In this document: positions 9,538 to 19,141 of the stretch, piece by piece
How positions within the stretch are numbered: position 1 is the stretch's first letter
Layout: each line of letters opens with the position of its first letter
Origin: Branchipolynoe longqiensis
Lineage: Eukaryota; Annelida; Polychaeta; Phyllodocida; Polynoidae
Reading direction: 5' to 3'
DNA: 64,000 nt
Assembly: GCA_030323885.1 (NCBI GenBank)
Contig: CM059193.1
Span: forward strand, 58,238,042 to 58,302,041
Position numbers and translations under genes: made by a program
Notes under the pieces: generated by a model
What the model was told of the DNA's origin: nothing
The model's input: only the letters and a program-made list of their open reading frames with translations
The model's database searches: none

Positions 9538-10259
9538 TGGCCCTGTCACATTACGACGCATTGCACAAGCACGTGGCCAATGGGTAAAATCACCTTTTTA
9601 AGTCAAGATGTGTTGAACTTTGCGTTGCAGGGGGCCAAGTTGGATGTATACATACCATATACATAGCGTATGGTCAATGTATGACCAATGTATGGCTAAT
9701 GTGCCTCTCAGCGAAAAACACTTGAATTACCCTCACGGTACTTTCGCAGAACGCCAGTGAACATTATATACATCATTTGAAGGGCAGAACTATGCCTCAT
9801 TGAGTCATACGCTACATACGTCAAGACATGGTGGAGAAATACAAAACGTACATTAGACGTACGTTAGTAGACTACATTATCCATATGTTGTCAGTACGTT
9901 GTCAATACACAGACTTAACGTTTCCACTGCCTTTCCATCCGACTAACATAGGTAAACGTAGTGCAATGTATTGAACAACGTTTGTGAAATGTACGTCTCA
10001 TGTACATCAACGTATGCCTAATGTATACATGATGTTCAGCCGATGTAAAATCCACACGTTGTCAAACGTCGAAAGTTTTGTGCATGCACAAAACTTTCGC
10101 GACCCCTTAATGAATGATGCCCTATATTGACATACATCAATGTATGCATAACGAACGCGTAACGTTCGAGTAACGCATATCAACGTACACCGACGTCGTG
10201 GCCAAAAATCACCGACGTCGACGCACGTTTGCGCGATGCATCATAATATGACAGGACTA
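9538..10259. mobile_element. Harbinger-type MITE (family A) abutting a lectin splice donor
   Basis: A 722-bp element flanked by TTA (9535-9537 and 10260-10262). Ends TGGCCCTGTCACATTACGAC and, inverted, TAGTCCTGTCATATTATGAT. It shares ends and interior words with the larger element at 20547-24461, for example GACATGGTGGAGAAAT near its middle. It contains a 28-bp perfect palindrome at 10071-10098. It is noncoding. Confidence 0.88.
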
Positions 10260-10263
10260 TTAC

Positions 10264-10418
10264 CCATTCCATGATTTGCTTCCCCTCTGCAGCCGAGGCG
10301 ATGCTGGCCAGCTCCCCGCCGTTCTCGTTGCAGTAGTCCCGGGCCTCGTACCAGTTCCAGCCCTCACTGCCCGAATTCACGTAGTACTCCTTCCCGTCAT
10401 ACTCCACCCAACCGTCGT
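10264..10418 (-). CDS. C-type lectin-like gene exon: N-terminal half of CTLD2
   Basis: A 155-bp exon. The acceptor is GATACTGCAG. It starts with two bases completing the codon left by the exon at 11295-11480. It encodes GWVEYDGKEYYV, then WNWYEARDYCNENGGELASI and EGKQIMEW. This is the classical first half of a CTLD: the W.....C and ARDYC motif followed by the alpha-helix 2 region GGELASI. It ends in phase 0 at TGG|GTAATAG. The donor's third and fourth intron bases come from the target duplication of the MITE at 9538-10259. Without splicing, the frame would read into the MITE. Confidence 0.85.
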
Positions 10419-10497
10419 CTGCAGTATCGACACAGGTCACGTGACACATCCGTAAAAAAACACTCACTCTCCACAGCTACCCACACTTTTTTATTTT

Positions 10498-10537
10498 GGT
10501 GGGTGGGGGGGGGGGCGGGTTGGGGGGGGGGGGTAAT
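10498..10537 (+). repeat. Long G homopolymer runs
   Basis: Two runs of about 11-12 G separated by CGGGTT, with potential for G-quadruplex formation. It lies 80 bp upstream of the lectin exon acceptor, in the intron. Confidence 0.8.
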
Positions 10538-10550
10538 TTTGCTTAATTTG

Positions 10551-10632
10551 TGTGACCAGACGGGATGCTTGAATGAGTTGAGCATCCGTCTCCCGTTTTG
10601 GTAGATCATTCGAACCCTGGTCGAGTCAAACC
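10551..10632 (+). mobile_element. SINE family S1, head-only fragment
   Basis: GACCAGACGGGATGCTTGAA to GAACCCTGGTCGAGTCAAAC matches only the tRNA-like head of the S1 SINE. The copy is 3' truncated. Confidence 0.7.
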
Positions 10633-10654
10633 AATAACAGTAAAATAAAACATA

Positions 10655-10924
10655 ATGATGCACTTATTAAGCATGTGTTGGCACACAGAAGGAAATATCG
10701 AGGCAATTCAATAGAACCTGTTACTGCTAAAGCTTCTGCTCTCAAAGTTTTGGTGTGCTTGCCAAAACTAAATGTACATCTTTCTACTTCAAATATCTCA
10801 AAACTTAGCCAATTAAAATCAAAGTTACTTCAAAGTAATGTAACGTAAATTATAACAATCAATTTAATATAATTATCACAGAAAAAAGACAGAAACTCAA
10901 AACCATTGGACTATGCAACATTAA
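10655..10924. mobile_element. MITE family C, truncated copy
   Basis: Matches the family with TIR TTAAAGTTGCATAGTCCGAT. Here only the end AACCATTGGACTATGCAACA survives, and the other TIR is missing. Confidence 0.75.
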
Positions 10925-10965
10925 GTAAGTAAATCAACTATCAGTTATGAATTGTGGCATTCTCT

Positions 10966-11281
10966 GTGGCGGAGTGGTTAGAGTGTCTGAATTTTTTCTA
11001 GGTCAGACTCCTAATCTGAGGGTCGGCGGTTCGATTCCCCGTGCCCCCAGCTCTGCCAATTTGGATTTCCACCGCTGTGTATAACTTACAGCGTCATCAA
11101 AGGCCAGTTGCTCTCATACCATGTCTATGTGGTGTGGGAGGTTAAGGTAGCAACAAGCTTGGGTCGGTAAAAGTGTAGGCTCGGGATTTCTATCGACCAG
11201 CAGTGGAATGAGGAAGACCAGTCGTCTATGACTAAAATTTCCCCTGCTTAAGCAACTAATGGACCAACAACAACAACAACA
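10966..11281 (+). mobile_element. tRNA-derived SINE of a second family, ending in (CAA)n
   Basis: The head GTGGCGGAGTGGTTAGAGTG and box B GGTTCGATTCCCC are tRNA-like. The anticodon arm TCAGACTCCTAATCTGA is well paired and has loop CTCCTAA. A body and a CAA-repeat tail (about 11267-11281) follow. The tail ends only about 12 bp from the splice donor of the lectin exon at 11295-11480. An insertion in the variable or anticodon region argues against a working tRNA. Confidence 0.65.
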
Positions 11282-11294
11282 AAATTATGCTCAC

Positions 11295-11480
11295 ATGATT
11301 TGCCTTCGCACACGTAGCCGTTGTTAGTTTGTGTGCACGGTATGTCGTTCCACTTCTTCGGATCTGGGTGATTCATCACTTCAACGCAGTTTTCCGGACC
11401 CTGATTATCCGGTTGGCCAGTCCCCCAGTTTTTGTACGTAATCGGTGTGCCGTCCACCCAACTAAATTCGTCAAGCTTCC
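11295..11480 (-). CDS. C-type lectin-like gene exon: C-terminal half of CTLD1 (galactose-type QPD)
   Basis: A 186-bp exon with acceptor TTTTGTCTTTAG and donor T|GTGAGCAT. It encodes KLDEFSWVDGTPITYKNWG, then TGQPDNQGPENCVEV and KKWNDIPCTQ, and ends near NNGYVCEGKS. The QPD motif, E-N before the Cys, and the W-N-D motif are the classical Ca2+/carbohydrate ligands. By established CTLD knowledge, QPD favours galactose or GalNAc over mannose. It joins in phase to the exon at 14002-14259 (AGT G|GG AAG). It is probably secreted or the ectodomain of a receptor, but no signal peptide or membrane segment is visible in the window. Confidence 0.9.
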
Positions 11481-11817
11481 CTAAAGACAAAATGGGCAAC
11501 AACTGATAAATGCATATGCAGGAAATTGTGCGCAGATAAAAGCTCACAAGACAAAAGCTCACATGCTTAATGAAAAAGAGACAAAAGCTCAACTTTGTGT
11601 GTGTTATTATATATATCTCACAGGTATAATAAGCTGGACTATTTTTAAATGTATTTATTAAGGGAATGGTCATAGGTTTTTCTTTGTTTTCAATTAAAAC
11701 AAAGGATGAAAATCCACCCCAATTGTCAACTTTCAAAAGGACATAGCTTTCTTCATATCTGACCTAAAATAAAAATTTAAAGACCTTAATAGTAATCCAC
11801 GGTTCTTTCCAATGGAA
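11481..11817. other. Intron sequence, nothing recognised
   Basis: AT-rich, with no repeat family matched elsewhere in the window and no exon. Confidence 0.4.
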
Positions 11818-12150
11818 CTGGACGCGGTGAGCAAAGCAGCACAGCGCAGTCTTCCCATGCAGAAGGTTGGCAGTTCGAATCCTGGGCGAGTCAAACCAAT
11901 GACTTACAAAATTGATACTTGTTGCTACCTAGCCTAGTGTTCGGCATTATTAGGATAGGGCAAGGACTGGTGAGCTCACTGTCAGGATAATGTGACTGAG
12001 TGAGAGATATCGAGTCATGTTGCCGGTGGCTTGATCTCCCAGTGGGGCAGCACTATAAAAGTCTCACACTCTCACAAGTCGAAACCCATCCTGATATGAC
12101 CAAAGACATTGCTAGGGCGTAAAGCTCCAACAAACAAAACAAACAAATAT
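11818..12150 (+). mobile_element. SINE family S1, full-length plus-strand copy
   Basis: The head (CGCGGTGAGCAAAGCAGCAC, box B CAGTTCGAATCCTGG) is followed by ACCAATGACTTACAAAATTG, then GGATAATGTGACTGAGTGAG. The tail is GCTAGGGCGTAAAGCTCCAA with an ACAAA-rich end. The head differs from most S1 copies and resembles the one at 57921-58252, suggesting a subfamily with a different tRNA-like head. Confidence 0.8.
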
Positions 12151-12228
12151 TTCCAATGGTACCAGTTATAAAACAATTACATGAATTTAATTATTTCAGT
12201 CACATATACCTAATATGTGTAATTCAGG

Positions 12229-12358
12229 AGTTGGTTGGTTGTTGGAGTTGTACATCCTAGCAACATCTAAGGTCATATCAGGACGGGTACCGACTTTGTC
12301 ACAGTGTGGACTCATGATGACTTTATAGTGCTTCCCCACAAGACGATCAGGCCACCTA
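12229..12358 (-). mobile_element. SINE family S1, tail fragment
   Basis: Minus-oriented copy containing only the tail and part of the body (GTTGTTGGAGTTGTACATCC to GATCAGGCCACCTA). Confidence 0.7.
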
Positions 12359-12411
12359 CTTTTTGGACAACCGCCTCTGTACATATTCTCTTGTAGATCA
12401 GATTGCATAAC

Positions 12412-12720
12412 CAGGGCTGCATTCAGGGTATGTCTCGGCGACGTCTTGGTGACGTCGCGGCGATGCTTTTTGGCTTATTTGCGTTCAGGGTGCGTCACGG
12501 CGACGCCTCCCTTTTCAGATAGGAGACAAAATGCACCTTGAAATTTGGCCGCCGTCTCCAGTGGTTTCAGCCTATCACAGCACAGCTTTCCCATTGCAAA
12601 TGGCCGCTGCCTATGGGGGCGGCCATTTTCGAGACAACCAACTGCTTTTGCCGTTCAGAATGGCGTGACGTCATGCCCGTCGCCGAGGCACCGCCGAGAC
12701 GGAACCTGAACCCGGCCCAG
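12412..12720. mobile_element. GC-rich MITE with GGCGACG-rich long inverted ends
   Basis: A 309-bp inverted-repeat element with ends CAGGGCTGCATTCAGGG and, inverted, CTGGGCCGGGTTCAGG, followed by CGTCTCGGCG-type repeats. The terminal CAGGG/CTGGG hints at hAT, but the flanks show no clear target duplication. Confidence 0.6.
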
Positions 12721-12851
12721 GTGTGCCAAAGGCTACTGAAATAATTAACTATTTAGATCACTTTTGAATAGTGAGAAAGACTAAGCTGGAGCAATCCATG
12801 ACCAAAGGATGGTGATTTCTCAACTTTATGCCAACATAGATAAATACTGTG

Positions 12852-13445
12852 CCGGTGTCGCAGTTTCAGTTCCAAGCAGTTGAAGTTCCCACAATTGCTT
12901 CTGCGCATGCGTCAACATCTAACGGCATCGTCTGTGCATTGTCAATGGTCGTGAGCAATTTTCACACATAAAAAGTGAAATATCTCTAAAACCAAACCAG
13001 CTAGAAACAAATCGCTTGGTACACATATAGAAAACATGTTTACCAACACGATTATATTAAATTGATATGGTTAGGCTTCTGGATTTCTATTAATTTTGAA
13101 TAATGTTTTGCAATGCACGTACCGCCAAACTCAACGCATTGTCAATGGTCGTGAGCAATCTTCATGGAGAAAAAGTGAAATATCTCTAAAACCACACCAC
13201 CTAGAAACAAATCGCTTGGTACACATATAGAAAACATGTTTACCGAAAAGATTATATTAAATTTATAAGGTTAGTCACACTGACACTATAGTGACAGCAA
13301 TTTGCGGCAAACGGCGATGGTTTAAATCGGGCTAATGTTGACACATGCGCAGACAATGCTTTTACGCATGCGCAGATGCTTTGACGCATGCGCAGAAGCA
13401 ATTGTGGGAATTTCAACTGCTTGGGAACTGAAACTGCGACACCGG
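12852..13445. mobile_element. TIR element family J, copy 2
   Basis: Ends CCGGTGTCGCAGTTTCAGTT (left) and the inverted complement at the right, continuing into CCCACAATTGCTTCTGCGCA. The interior holds two copies of the 200-bp module shared with 2282-2789 and 47028-47707. Only the outer 15 bases of the TIR match copy 1; the inner TIR sequence is different. Confidence 0.8.
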
Positions 13446-13616
13446 AACCACCACATCCAATGCTTGTTTGTAATTAAAACAGTTTTTGTTTGGATTCAAG
13501 TATAGCTGTCATTCACCCCTACCCCTACTTTGGATAGAGGTCAATCGTTTAGCTAGGAATAATGAAATGTCCCCTTACTGAATCAACAAACGCAAAGTAA
13601 ACTTTTTTGTAGTTGG

Positions 13617-13973
13617 TTTAAAGCTGCATAGTCCGATGAACGATCAACTTTTCAAAACCAAAGCAATTATCTAGATCCGATTCTACATATGTAACTTAGA
13701 TACTGATGCACTCATTAAAGCATTTGTCGCCACATAGAAAAGAATATTGAGCCAATTTGATAAAACCTGTTAGTGCAGAAACCTATGGTGTCAGAGTTTT
13801 GGCGTGCTTGCCAAAACTAATTTGACATGTTTACAGTTCAAATATCTCAAAAGTTAGCCATTTAAAATAAAAGTTACTGCAAACCAAAGTAAGGTAGCTT
13901 ATGACAACAAATTTAATATATCTATCTCAGAAAAATGATGGAATCTCAAAACCATCGGACTCTGCGACTTTAA
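13617..13973. mobile_element. MITE family C, full-length copy next to a lectin exon
   Basis: TIRs TTAAAGCTGCATAGTCCGAT and, at the right, ATCGGACTCTGCGACTTTAA. The typical interior includes AATTATCTAGATCCGATTCT and TTTTGGCGTGCTTGCCAAAA. It ends 27 bp from the donor of the exon at 14002-14259. Confidence 0.85.
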
Positions 13974-14001
13974 TGTACCAAAGCCCAAAGGCCTTCTTTA
14001 C

Positions 14002-14259
14002 CACTAGTGTTTCTCTGAAGACCAATCCAATACGCATAGCGTGATTTCGGCTGCATTTGGTCGTAGACGTAGGCATCCTCCTCTTCCGAGTTGATAATAA
14101 CCAGGTCAACGTCGATTAGTTTGGTCGACTTGTCCTTGCAGGCTTTCCGCAGGGTGCCCATGGGCTGCCACTGTATTCCATGGAAGGCGTAGCAACTGCC
14201 GTGCCACAGTTTGAACTCCGTACTCGGGCACAGCTGGACTCCACCCGCCGAGCCGGCCA
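14002..14259 (-). CDS. C-type lectin-like gene exon: N-terminal half of CTLD1
   Basis: A 258-bp exon with acceptor TTCCTCACAG and donor AGTG|GTAAAGAAG. It encodes VQLCPSTEFKLWHGSCYAFH, a helical region LRKACKDKSTKLIDVDLVII, then NSEEEDAYVYDQM and YAYWIGLQRNTSG. This is the complete first half of a long-form CTLD, including the extra N-terminal Cys, the C-Y-x-F core and the W-I-G-L motif. It ends in phase 1 and joins the exon at 11295-11480. Upstream exons (signal peptide or further CTLDs) were not found and are separated by at least the T/G-rich array. Confidence 0.9.
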
Positions 14260-14282
14260 CTGTGAGGAACAGAGAGTCAGTG

Positions 14283-15600
14283 TGGTGAGGGTTGTTGAAT
14301 TGCTGTGTTGTGTTGTTGTATTGTTGGTGTTGTCATGTTGTTGTATTGTTGTTGTGTTTTGTTGGTGGTGTATTATTGTTGTATAGTTGTGTTGGTGTTT
14401 TGTTGTTGTTGTTGTATTTTTGTTGCATCGCCATTGTATTGTCATTGCATTGTCCTTGTATTGTCATTGTATTGCATTGTTATTGCATTCTCAGTGCATT
14501 GTCGTTGTATTGTCGTTGTATTGTTGTTGTTTTGCCATTGTATTGCCATTGTATTGCTGTAGCATTGTCGTTGCATTGTTATTGCATGGCCATTGCATTG
14601 TCATTGCATTGTCATTGCATTGTCATTGCATAGTTGTGGTATTGCCATTAAATTGTTGTTATAGTGTTTCTATATCGTTATAATATCGTTGTTATATCAT
14701 TACTATGACATTGTTATATTCTTAGTATATCATTGTCATATCACTGTGCTATCGTTGTTATATCGTTGTCATATTGGTGTTATATCTGTGTTTTATCGTT
14801 GCTATATTGCTGTCATATTTTTGTCATGTTATCATGTTGGTGTCATGTCAGTGATATGTCAGTGATATGTTGTTGTTATGTTGTTGTTATATGGGTGGTA
14901 TTATGTTGTTAGTATGTTGTTATCATGTTGTTGGTGTGTTGTTATGTTGTTATTATGTTGTTGTATTGTTGTTGTATTGTTGGTATATTGTTGTAGTATT
15001 GTTATTGTATTGTTGTTGTTATGTTTTGTTGTTGTGTTGTTGTATTGTTGTATGCTTGTTATGGTGTTGTGTTGTTGTTGTGTTGTTATGTTATTATGTT
15101 GTTGTTACTTTGTTGTTGTGTTTTTGTTGTGTTTTTGTTGTGTTGTCATTGTGTTGTCATTGTTGTGTTGTCATTGTCTTGCCGTGGTGTTGTGTTGTTG
15201 TTGTGTTGTTGTTGTGTTGCCATGTTGTCGTCATGTTGTCGTTGTGTTGTCGTTGTGTTGTCATTGTGCTGTCATTGTGTTGTTGTTGTGGTGTCATTGT
15301 TTTGTTGTTGTGTTGTGATTGTGTTGTGATTGTGTTGTGATTGTATTGTCGTTGTGCTGTCATTGTGTTGCCATTGTGTTGTTGTGTTGTGTTGTCAGTG
15401 TATTGTCATTGCGTTGTCATTGTATTGTTGTTGTATTGCCATTGTATTGTCAGTGTATTGTCATTGTATTGTCATTGTATTGACATTGTATTGTATTGTT
15501 GGTGTATTTTCGGTGTATTGTCATTGTATTATTGTTGTTATATTGTCGCTATATTGTTGCTATGTTGTTGCTATATGCACTATATTGTCATCACATTGGC
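14283..15600. repeat. T/G-rich degenerate minisatellite (TTGTTGTNTTG units)
   Basis: About 1.3 kb of short degenerate units such as GTTGTTGTATTGTCATTG. It begins 24 bp upstream of the lectin exon acceptor and produces Cys/Val/Leu-rich open frames on the plus strand that are not genes. On the lectin sense strand it reads as CAA/CAATGA repeats. Confidence 0.9.
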
Positions 15601-15767
15601 AGATGGCAGCTGGGTTTATATTTAACAATCTAGAATCCAAAGTGACACCATGATGGTCACTTAATTAAATTATCTTACTCATATCTTAATATTTAAACAT
15701 TTGATTTATACAGACTCATCGTGTGGATAGAGAATAGTCAGAGTTAACTGGTCCCTGCCAGTGATAC

Positions 15768-16490
15768 GCGACGAAGGAGGGTCAAAGGCGGGGGTTGAGA
15801 AAAACAATTTATTCAGGATAAAATGAATAAGGATAAAATGAGGAGAACATCAGGGACATGTAGAACAATGCATACAATATGATATAAGTAACAAAGCAAT
15901 GCTAAATGAGGTAATGTCAGTGGAATCTCAGGACTGTCAGGACCTGCCGGGTGTGGCGAAGAGCCCTCCACCCTAGGAGAGAAGAAAGAAAGGAAGAGAA
16001 AGAAAAAGAAAAAGCAGGGGTGAGTGGGTGGAAAAAGTGAGTGCTGCTGGAGGAGGCAGGAGGCGGAGTGGCTGGAGGCAGCGGCGGGCCCCGTTATAAG
16101 GGGAGGGCAGGGGGGAGTGATGTAACTGGGGGGGGCGGGGACCAGAGAAAGGGGGGTCCGCCACGAACCAAACGCAATGCAAGCATTACGACCGATACGC
16201 GACGAAGGAGGGACAAAGGCATGGGTGGAGAAAAACATTTTATTCAGGATAAAATGAATAAGGATAAAATGAGGAGAACAATGAGGTAATGTCACTGAAT
16301 GTCGGTGGAATCTCAGGACTGTCAGGACCGGCCGGGTGTGGTGAGGTCATCCTGGGGAGAGTCAGTGGGAAGGGAAGAGCCCCGAAGAGCCCTCCACCAA
16401 AAGGGACGAGAGGGCACGAGGGGCGGCAGGGGGAGCGAGGCGGGGCAGGTAAGCGTGCACCGCCTCGTAGGTCCAGGTCCCCTGGGCCAT
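15768..16490. repeat. Two direct repeats of a retroelement-like segment
   Basis: The segment beginning ACGCGACGAAGGAGGG at about 15768 recurs from about 16198. It includes TTTATTCAGGATAAAATGAA and CAGGACTGTCAGGAC, followed by CCGGGTGTGG and AAGAGCCCTCCACC. Repeat copies are about 200 bp and 430 bp apart. The GC-rich spacer between them (16020-16190) is unique. The repeats sit directly downstream, on the minus strand, of the DIRS-like RNase H fragment, so they may be its terminal or internal repeats. Confidence 0.6.
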
Positions 16491-16494
16491 GGAA

Positions 16495-16793
16495 TCAGAG
16501 GCCAGGGTGATACGGGAAGTCGTCGGAGTGAGGGGTCACATATGACAAACCGAGGCGTGCGACCTCAGCCTGGGTCACCCTGGTCCACGGCCCGACGAGG
16601 TGGGCCCGGCTGAGGGCGTCGGCCAGAACGAGGGAGGCACCAGCCTTGTGGGCGATGGAGATGGTGAAGGACCCCGCCGCAGCAAGGAGCCAGAGCTCAC
16701 GGGCGCAGGTCCTGAGGGTGGGCCCGAGGGCGGCGGCGGAGGCCATGTTGTCGGCATTCACGACAACGGTGGTGCCCGCGACGTCCTCGGCAG
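16495..16793 (-). pseudogene. RNase H-like fragment of a tyrosine-recombinase (DIRS-type) retroelement
   Basis: The minus strand encodes VVVNADNMASAAALG, then CARELWLLAAAGSFTISIAH and LADALSRAHL. An A-D-N-M-A motif with a downstream R-E-L-W-L-L-A and L-A-D-A-L-S-R ending is characteristic of the RNase H domain that follows reverse transcriptase in DIRS/Ngaro-like elements. The upstream reverse transcriptase is absent: an S1 SINE abuts at 16794. No recombinase was found downstream. A Ty3-type RNase H is a less likely alternative. Confidence 0.6.
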
Positions 16794-17047
16794 TGCACAT
16801 TCATGGTGACTTTATAGTGCTGCCTCACTGGGAAATCAGGCCTCCTGCACCATGACCCGATATCCCACTCAGTCACATTATCCTGACACTGAGCTAACCA
16901 GTCCTTGCTCTATCCTATTAATGCCGAGCACCAGGCCAGGAATACCGATTTTGTAAGTCATTGCTTTGACTCGACCGGGAATTGAACTCCCGACCTTCCC
17001 CAATGGGAAGCCTGCACTCTACCGATTTGGCCACCTTGCCCGGCTCT
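16794..17047 (-). mobile_element. SINE family S1 copy joined to the DIRS-like fragment
   Basis: CATTCATGGTGACTTTATAG through CCACTCAGTCACATTATCC and GACTCGACCGGGAATTGAAC to the head. The tail end is missing at the left junction with the RNase H fragment. Confidence 0.8.
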
Positions 17048-17710
17048 CCCAATTAAGAACTTAGATTCTATTACCTTCGATGCTGCTAGGATGTAAAACC
17101 CCAATGCACCTATCGAACCAGCTTCATCTAACCCTGGAGGACGTGACTGTGTGCCAAAATTACTCACCGTGGCAAAATCCAGTCAAGGTTTGCAAAATAT
17201 TAAATTATCTATTGACCTAATTTAAATTGGTGATCTGACCTCTGCCACAAGCTATTATAGTAAGAAGGAAATCAATTTAGTGGTGCCCCCTGGTGGTGTG
17301 AGGTGAGTTGTTTGATACAGCCCTCTGGTGGTGGTGGAGGTGGTGAGTGTGACTCTGATGGTGGGGGTTGGCGAGGGGGGGGGGGGGGGTTAATGCAGTT
17401 GATAGTGGTGCCACCTATGAAGTGGGGAGTCAATATTGATACATTTAGAATTATCAACGTTATCACCAGTGCTAAAAAAACACCATTTCCGTGGCCCCTC
17501 CCCTCTTCTCCCTAAGGATGCCCGCGTGATATGACCTTAGATGTTGCTAGGACCTAAACCAACAACAAACAAACCCTAACGGTGTACATCATAAAATGCT
17601 GATCTCTGATTTGCTGAGAAGACATAACTTGACATTTATATCTATTTGGGTCATTCTCCAAAATTGGACACCATATATTTGGTTTCCATATTATGATGGT
17701 GGTGAGTATG
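17048..17710. other. Unassigned, with G-rich microsatellite and SINE tail fragment
   Basis: Contains a GGTGGTGG/poly-G patch (about 17324-17390) and a short S1-type tail fragment (ATGACCTTAGATGTTGCTAG, about 17531-17572). No exon was recognised. Confidence 0.45.
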
Positions 17711-17713
17711 TTA

Positions 17714-18288
17714 TGGTGCTGTCACATTACGACGCTTCTCGCCGACACGCGTCAACGTTTGTCATTTTTTGGCGAAACTTCGGGATACGTCAGGAAACAT
17801 TACGTGCGCGTTAGGCGTGCGTTGGTATTCATTGATCTACGGCGACAGTCAGCGACGGTCGGCGGCGCGCATCAGGGTATCGGCGAAGTTTTGTGCTTGC
17901 ACAAAACTTTCGACGTGCGACGACGCGCAGGTGCCAACATTATGGGGACGTTAGGCGCACTTCGAGATCCGTTGGACGCGCTGGAATAATGCTATGCGAA
18001 TGCTATGCGCACGCCTCGCGCCCGTGACGGTCGTTCCCACACGTTGCACCAAATGTTTGCTTTGTTGTTTTACGTCCTAGCTACATCTAAGGTCATATCA
18101 GGACGGCGCACCAAAACTTAGTTTTTTTTCTCACACGTCGATATACATTACACCAACGTCGGCCGCATGCTACCAACACGTTCCACTGATGTCAAATTTT
18201 TTCCCACCACGTCGAAAATTTGACATTTCTCGACTTTTTTGCGCGTTGGCAGCGCGCCGCCGAGAAGCGTCGTAATGTGATAGGGCCA
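17714..18288. mobile_element. Harbinger-type MITE (family A), copy 2
   Basis: A 575-bp element flanked by TTA (17711-17713 and 18289-18291). Ends TGGTGCTGTCACATTACGAC and, inverted, TGGCCCTATCACATTACGAC. Internal inverted motif AAGTTTTGTGC...GCACAAAACTT at about 17886-17910, as in the other family-A elements. An S1 SINE tail fragment (about 18065-18106) is nested inside. Confidence 0.87.
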
Positions 18289-18715
18289 TTAGCAAAACTA
18301 CATGTATATATCCCACAGAATATATCAAAAGTATGATTGCCTGATGTTGTGCTAAACTGAAATGATAAAAATTTACACATACCCAAACTTTTTTCAAACT
18401 TTTTTCTTGTAAGAGATAATCTCCTTTGCTTAACTGTAATCAATAACATTTTGTTTGAATGTGTTATGCGTGTTAAAATGATGTTCTGCGTGTGATTAGT
18501 TTGTATACTCGTGATACTGAATGCCTTCGTACAAGACAATACAAAATGTCATATATTCACATTATAGCAGTCATAATTAATAAATATGCCAAATATTTGG
18601 AGGGAACATGCAAATTGAGAATTCCACATGAATAAATGGGAAAATAACCAACCATATTACGCATTGGAATTTTTTAATTGGCCCAATTAAACCAAGACTT
18701 GAAAGAATATGACAG

Positions 18716-18721
<6 letters not shown>

Positions 18722-18760
<39 letters not shown>
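18722..18760. repeat. (TA)n microsatellite
   Basis: About 19 TA units. Confidence 0.95.
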
Positions 18761-18763
<3 letters not shown>

Positions 18764-18816
18764 CTGTTATATCTACTAATTTGTATATTTAGAACAGAAT
18801 CATCCAAAACTGTTTA

Positions 18817-19141
18817 CAGTCAACCCCTTTTAAAGCAAGCTCGGTTGAACCAAACGATCGGTTAATCCAAACTTGTTTCGGCGGCCCGGCAAAATACTAC
18901 CATTCATCACATAAAAAAGTTGGTTAAACCAAATTCGGTTAATCCAAAGTATCGGTTAATCCAAACAAAATTGTCGGCCCCAGGCCACTTCCGGTACAGT
19001 TAAACCAAACATTCATGTGGTTTTAAGGTCATCTGACACTTTTTTATATGATAAATGGTAGTATTTTGGCAGGTCACCGAAAAAGGTTTTGCTTAACCGA
19101 TCGTTTGATTTAACCAAGGTTGGTTTAATGGGGTTAAACTG
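18817..19141. mobile_element. pogo-like TIR element, second family
   Basis: A 325-bp element with TA on both sides. Ends CAGTCAACCCCTTTTAAAGC and, inverted, CAGTTTAACCCCATTAAACC. The interior has many CGGTTAAACCAAA/TTTGGTTTAAC words. A partial second end lies at 19229-19312 (GGTTTAACGGGGTTATACTG). Confidence 0.75.

Noticed and set aside
14292..15653. Cys/Val/Leu-rich membrane-like proteins on plus
   Set aside because: Translation of T/G-rich simple repeats lacking any stop because of composition.
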